Shown: piece after piece, positions 59,849 to 64,000 of the stretch
Position numbering within the stretch: position 1 is the stretch's first letter
Layout of the letters: each line of letters starts with the position of its first letter
DNA from: Danio rerio
Taxonomy: Eukaryota > Chordata > Actinopteri > Cypriniformes > Danionidae
Direction: 5' to 3'
NCBI RefSeq assembly: GCF_049306965.1
Contig: NC_133184.1
Coordinates: forward strand, 835,001 to 899,000
Length of the DNA stretch: 64,000 bases
Position numbers and translations under genes: made by a program
The notes under the pieces: generated by a model
What the model was told of the DNA's origin: nothing
Databases searched by the model: none
What the model saw: the letters and a program-made list of their open reading frames with translations, nothing else

Positions 59849-62800
59849 TAAAGCCCTTTAAAACTAAAAGTAAAATGTGAAGTGAATAAAAACAGTTGAG
59901 CTCAAACAAACCTTGCATGAAAAATAGGACGAATAAAAATAACTATCAATTCATTAGTATCTTGAGTCTGCATTTTAGTTTTTAAGTATTTTAAGAGCTA
60001 GTGAATCTGTTTTTGTGCTGGGAGACAGGGAAGCTGTCAATGAACAAATGGAAAAACCAATAGTATCTTTGATTATTTTCCTGAAAATGAAAATAAATGC
60101 TGTACATTAGGCCTACTTAAAAAATTAACCTCTGCACAAAGTTCACTTGCTTTATAATTTTAAGGCAATGGGTTTACTCACTCACTTGTTTAAAGAAATC
60201 ACATTTACACTGTACTATTGTTATGTTCATTCATTTTTTTTCAGCTTAGTCCTTTTTTTTGTTATGTTTTTCAGGCAAAACAAACTTTCTAATTTTCAAC
60301 TGAAAAAAGTAATCTGATTACATAACCATAACACATATAATTGTAATTCGTTACCACAAGCACTGGCCGTAAAAAATATAATATTTATTATTCATATATT
60401 GTACATTCTTAAAGTTTGCATGAAATCATAGTTTATTTTGCTAGCTCACATTGTTATTCTCAAGGTGAATACTTAATCAGTGCAAGTTAATCCACAGATT
60501 TTTTATTGTGTCTTGGTAATTTTGGGCAGCGCGGTGGTTGTGGGTAGCGCAGTCGCCTCACAGCATGAAGGTCGCTGGTTCGAGCTTGGGCTGGGTCTGT
60601 TGTCATTTCAGTATGGAGTGCTTTAGTTTCCCCCAAAGTCCAAACACATGCGCTATAGGGGAATTGGGTAAGCGAAATTGTGAATGTAAGAGTGTATGGG
60701 TGTTTCCCTGTGATGGGCTGCAGCTGGAAGGGCATCCTCATGTCTGCGTAAAACATTTCCTGGATAAGTTGGTGGTTCAATCTGCTGTGGCGACCCCTGA
60801 TAAATAACGAACAGAGCCGAAGGAAAATGAATGAATGAATTTTGGTAATCTTTAATCAAAGTCTGATCATTTGTTTCCATGTTCTCTATATTTAATATAT
60901 TTAATCACAGCCTTCTTATTTGCTGTCCTGTCCCTTAGACGCTGCGTTAGAAACCCTTCGCACCAGCGGTAATTCGTTTTTTGTAATTTGAAACAGCTGT
61001 ACACAAAACAGCAGCTCGATGAGGCAGGCGAATCGGGGATCAGAAGGAAAAAGACAGTGGCTGCGTTCGAAACCGCATACTTCCATACTATATAGTACGC
61101 TAAAATCAGTATGCGAGCCGAGTAGTATGTCAGAATTCGTAGAATTCGAAAATCAGTATGCGAGAAGTACCCGGATGACTTACTACTTCCGACGAGATTC
61201 TGGAGTGCGCATCCCATGTTACTGCGCTATCCCATGATGCCAGCGAGCGAATTCATGAATGGGAGTAAAGCGACACAATTGACACAGGTAGGTCACGTGA
61301 CCATGACAAAATGGCGGATGTAGTACGTCTGAATTCAATTCATACTTTTCACATTCATACTGTTTAGAACAACCCAGGCTCATTCTGAAAACGTAGTCCA
61401 GCCGACGTTTCTGGAGACCGTGAAATACGTCCCGGCAGGTACGTATTTGTGCAGTTTTTTTTCGCGAATCCGCGAGAGGCCGCTGTGTGCGCTTTTTCAT
61501 ATCTCGAACTTCTCTCGCGAGTGCCGTTTGTGCCTGTGCTGTTCTTGCGTCAACCCACCAGAGGACGCTGTCTGATTGACTGGCCAATCGGCTGACCCAC
61601 TCTCCTCCTTCCGTGAACCCAACCAGTTTTACCGATTGACCCTCCCGCCCGCTCGCTCACTTCCCTAAACCCGAGCAACAATTTAGAAAAGCCGTCTAGA
61701 AACAGAAAAACCCTCGTCTGTTTTTTTTTTTTCAGATTTTCGTTTTCGGATTTCACCACGTGCTTACCCTGTTATGAACTCGTTTGCTTTATTTTTTGGA
61801 TTCTGTTTTTGTCTTACCTGGTTTCTGGAACCGCTCTTCCCCAGACTCGAACCTGGACGCCTTTGTCAACTCCTCCTCTCTGCATCTGAAGTCGGCCGAC
61901 GCACAGGATGAGCTGACCGGACAAACTGACTGCAGCGGGAAAGCCCTCCACACGGAGGTAAGCGGTCAGCCGGCAAGCGCGAAAGGGAACGGCGTCACAC
62001 CGCCCCATATCGTTCACTTAAAAAAATGAAATGCAGCCATATGTACCTCCCGGGACGTATTTCGCGGTCTCCAGAAACGTCCGCTGGACTACGTATTCAG
62101 AATGAGCCTGGGTTGGTATAGAACGTACTTTTCTAACGGCTGAGTAGTACGTTTAAATTCAAATGCAGTACCTACTGAGTAGTAGGCGGTTTCAGACGCA
62201 GCCAGTGTGAACACACACTAGCGAGAAGGTGGCAAGGGGGGACAATCAAACTTGGGTTCGGCCTATTGGCAAATGAACCAAGTGTGAAAGCACCCTAAGA
62301 GTCAGATTTAAAACACTGGTAGCTTTTAGTGTGAATCATTGATATGGATGTGTGTTTTCTCGCTGTGTTTCTTCATAGGTCGGACCCGTTCCGCGTGTGA
62401 AGTCCTCTCCTCTGTTCTTAGACTTGTTCTGCCGTGGTCTGATTATCCTGTGCACGTCTGTATCTGTGGTCCTGTCATCGGTGGCGGTGTGTGACGGTCA
62501 CTGGCTGCTCTCCGGCCAACACATGTTCGGCCTGTGGTATTTCTGCTCTGTGGAGGTGCCTCAGGGCTCGGTGTTGGGCCCCCAGAGTTTCACAGCGTCC
62601 GCAAACTGCACCCGGCGTCTGGAGGAGGCCGGGGTGGAAGGTCTGGACATGGGCTTGGCGGCGTGTCGCTCTGTTATCACGCTAGCTGTGGTCAGTGCTA
62701 TATTTGGGCTGGAGCTGCTAGTGATGTCGCAGGCAAGCGAAGGCAGGGACTCTAGTCGGCGATGGACGCTCGGGGCTCGGCTGGTGCTGCTGGCGGGAGT

Positions 62801-62993
62801 AATGGCTGCCGGAGGTGTCGCGACTTTTGTGCTCATATTAGGGGCTTTTGCATCCCTCCTCGGGTTTACGCTGACCTTCTGGTGCCAGTTTACTGCAACC
62901 TTCTTGTTTTTCCTCAATGGCATGGCAGCACGGCACATCCAGAATATTAAGCCACCGCTGTTGCCCTCTGGTGGACATCCTGACAAACTGTAA
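59460..62993 (+). CDS. tmem37: TMEM37 (voltage-gated calcium channel gamma-like subunit), two exons, 211 aa
   Basis: Exon 1 59460-59480 (MTAIKIR) joins exon 2 62379-62993 (TAA) in phase 0 with GT-AG ends. The start is chosen because human TMEM37 also begins MTA and has a two-exon layout. Four membrane helices are visible: about 24-44, a second near the VITLAVVSAIFGLELLV stretch, a third in LVLLAGVMAAGGVATFVL and a fourth in LTFWCQFTATFLFFLNG. The first extracellular loop has the PMP22/claudin signature W49, G58-L59-W60, C63 and a later Cys (NCT, also a sequon). CDGHWLL, FGLW and IFGLE are shared with human TMEM37. The mammalian protein is related to calcium channel gamma subunits, but its physiological role is weakly defined. 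The intron carries a SINE and nested transposons. Confidence 0.93.
59770..59842. repeat. (TA)n tract in the tmem37 intron
   Basis: About 36 units. Confidence 0.95.
60526..60840 (+). mobile_element. DANA-type SINE, tmem37 intron
   Basis: Head GGGCAGCGCGGTGGTTGTGG with a recognisable B box (GGTTCGAGC), body of the 'gcgctataggggaattggg' subtype slightly shortened, tail AAAATGAATGAATGAAT. Confidence 0.85.
61059..62203. mobile_element. PIF/Harbinger-like MITE, interrupted by a hAT-like element
   Basis: Ends GGCTGCGTTCGAAACCGC and GCGGTTTCAGACGCAGCC. 3-bp target duplication AGT at 61056-61058 and 62204-62206. An uninterrupted copy is at 63296-63679. Without its 746-bp insert and one octamer this copy is about 391 bp, matching the other (384 bp). 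Confidence 0.85.
61371..62116. mobile_element. hAT-like non-autonomous element nested in 61059-62203
   Basis: Ends AACCCAGGCTCATTCTGAAA and TCAGAATGAGCCTGGGTTGG. Flanking octamers TTTAGAAC (61363-61370) and TATAGAAC (62117-62124) differ at one base. Same family as 4109-4784. Internal open frames (61219-61587 minus, 61784-62029 plus) are not gene-like. Confidence 0.85.
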
Positions 62994-63033
62994 ACAACTA
63001 AACTTTAAAACTTGAAGACACTGAATTAGACGC

Positions 63034-63192
63034 TTTAGATCACGGAGATCTACCTTCCTGCAGAGTTCAGCTCCAACCCTGATCAAGAACAACGAACTAA
63101 GTAGGATCTGAAGGAGGACTCGGTGATTGAAGACAGGTGTGTTTGATCAAGGCTACAGCTGAACTCTGCAGGATGGTAGATCTCCAGGAACT
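63034..63192. mobile_element. Palindromic MITE in the tmem37 3' flank
   Basis: Arms GATCTACCTTCCTGCAGAGT and AACTCTGCAGGATGGTAGATC are near-perfect inverted repeats around about 100 bp. It begins about 40 bp after the stop codon. Confidence 0.75.
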
Positions 63193-63295
63193 GGATTGGG
63201 CAGAAGTGATTATGAAAGTTTTTTTTTAAAAACTACCCCTTATTGGGGGATATTTTGTGAAGCCATTGCCAAAAACTATTGTGAAAACAGACCAT

Positions 63296-63679
63296 GGCTG
63301 CGTTCGAAACCGCATACTTTCATACTATATAGTACGCTAAAATCAGTATGCGAGTCGAGTAGTATGTCCGAATTCATAGAATTTGAAAATCAGTAGGCGA
63401 GAAGTACCCGGATGACTTACTACTTCCGGCGAGATTCTGAAGTGCACATACCATGCACGCTGCGTTATCCCATAAAGCCCCGTGAGATAATTCATGAATG
63501 GAAGAGAGGCGACGCAACTGACGCAGGTAGGTCACGTGACCATGACAAAATGGCGGATGTAGTACGTCCGAATTCCATTCATACTTTTCACATTCATACT
63601 GTATAGAACGTGCGGCCGAGTAGTACGTTTAAATTCAAAAGCAGTACCTACTGAGTAGTAGGCGGTTTCGGACGCAGCC
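63296..63679. mobile_element. PIF/Harbinger-like MITE, uninterrupted copy
   Basis: Ends GGCTGCGTTCGAAACCGC and GCGGTTTCGGACGCAGCC. 3-bp target duplication CAT at 63293-63295 and 63680-63682. Closely similar to 61059-62203. Confidence 0.88.
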
Positions 63680-63719
63680 CATGTGTCCACAGAGTATTTT
63701 GTGCACCAAAATACTTTAA

Positions 63720-64000
63720 AAACAACTTTTCCACTTTCCATTTTTGGGTGAACTGTACCTTTAATTTCCGTTTTTGTCATCAATGAGACACGATTTGTCC
63801 AAATTGATACCCTTTTTTTGGGGGGTAGTTTGTGAAGCCTGCTTAACCACGAGCTTTCCTACTTGAGGGTGCTCCATTAGATGGTGTTAGTTCCTCTTGA
63901 GCAGCTCTGCTCTTAAAGGACTAGTTCCCCACCAAAATGTAAATTCAATTATTAATTACTCACCCTCACGTCGTTCCAATCCCCTTTCCAATTTTAGATG
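63720..64000. mobile_element. MITE end fragments (AAAGGGACAGTTC family)
   Basis: A right end ('tttgggtgaactgtaccttt') is at about 63745-63765. A left end ('aaaggactagttccccacc') starts at about 63914 and runs off the window. Confidence 0.5.

Noticed and set aside
60526-60600. tRNA gene
   Set aside because: The A/B-box-like sequence is the head of a DANA SINE; it lacks a complete cloverleaf and continues into the SINE body.
61219-61759. Minus-strand frames in the tmem37 intron
   Set aside because: They lie in the nested hAT-like element. Similar frames occur in its relative at 4109-4784, and no protein family is recognisable.
62561-62986. 141-codon minus-strand frame opposite tmem37
   Set aside because: It is an antisense shadow of the tmem37 coding exon, caused by GC-rich codon use.

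Overview
The window is vertebrate nuclear DNA and reads as zebrafish (Danio rerio) or a close cyprinid. Genes are split by GT-AG introns. The DNA between them is packed with DANA-type tRNA-derived SINEs, non-autonomous DNA transposons (hAT-like with 8-bp target duplications, PIF/Harbinger-like with 3-bp duplications, Tc1/mariner-like with TA duplications), long (TA)n and (GT)n tracts and several minisatellites. No LTR retrovirus-like element, CRISPR array or bacterial operon was seen.

Region 1 (1-23 kb) holds three paralogous, intronless, minus-strand genes for secreted proteins with two C-type lectin domains (2295-3047, 11342-12073, 19882-20631). They are spaced about 8-9 kb apart, and each is preceded by a near-identical block of about 150 bp with a CCAAT box. 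Most of the remaining sequence is transposons, several of them inserted inside others, plus three minisatellites.

Region 2 (24.5-31.9 kb) is a five-exon minus-strand gene assembled here from matching splice phases. It encodes a 186-residue single-pass membrane protein with six extracellular cysteines that I do not recognise by name.

Region 3 (33-63 kb) is a conserved block matching human chromosome 2q14.2: steap3 (endosomal ferrireductase, +), c2orf76 homologue (UPF0538, -), dbi (acyl-CoA-binding protein, +) and tmem37 (claudin/calcium-channel-gamma-like four-pass protein, +). Exon phases agree throughout and protein lengths (481, 127, 87 and 211 aa) are close to those of the human proteins. 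steap3 and c2orf76 point tail to tail, with predicted poly(A) signals about 70 bp apart. The four are neighbours by ancestry rather than members of one pathway.

The most informative structures are the transposon-in-transposon insertions. In several cases the window also carries an uninterrupted relative of the host element, so the target duplication and insertion order can be read directly. Other points of interest are the lectin cluster, where promoter and signal peptide are far better conserved than the first lectin domain and gene 1 has lost both the shared stop codon and the adjacent splice-donor consensus, and the unnamed membrane protein gene.
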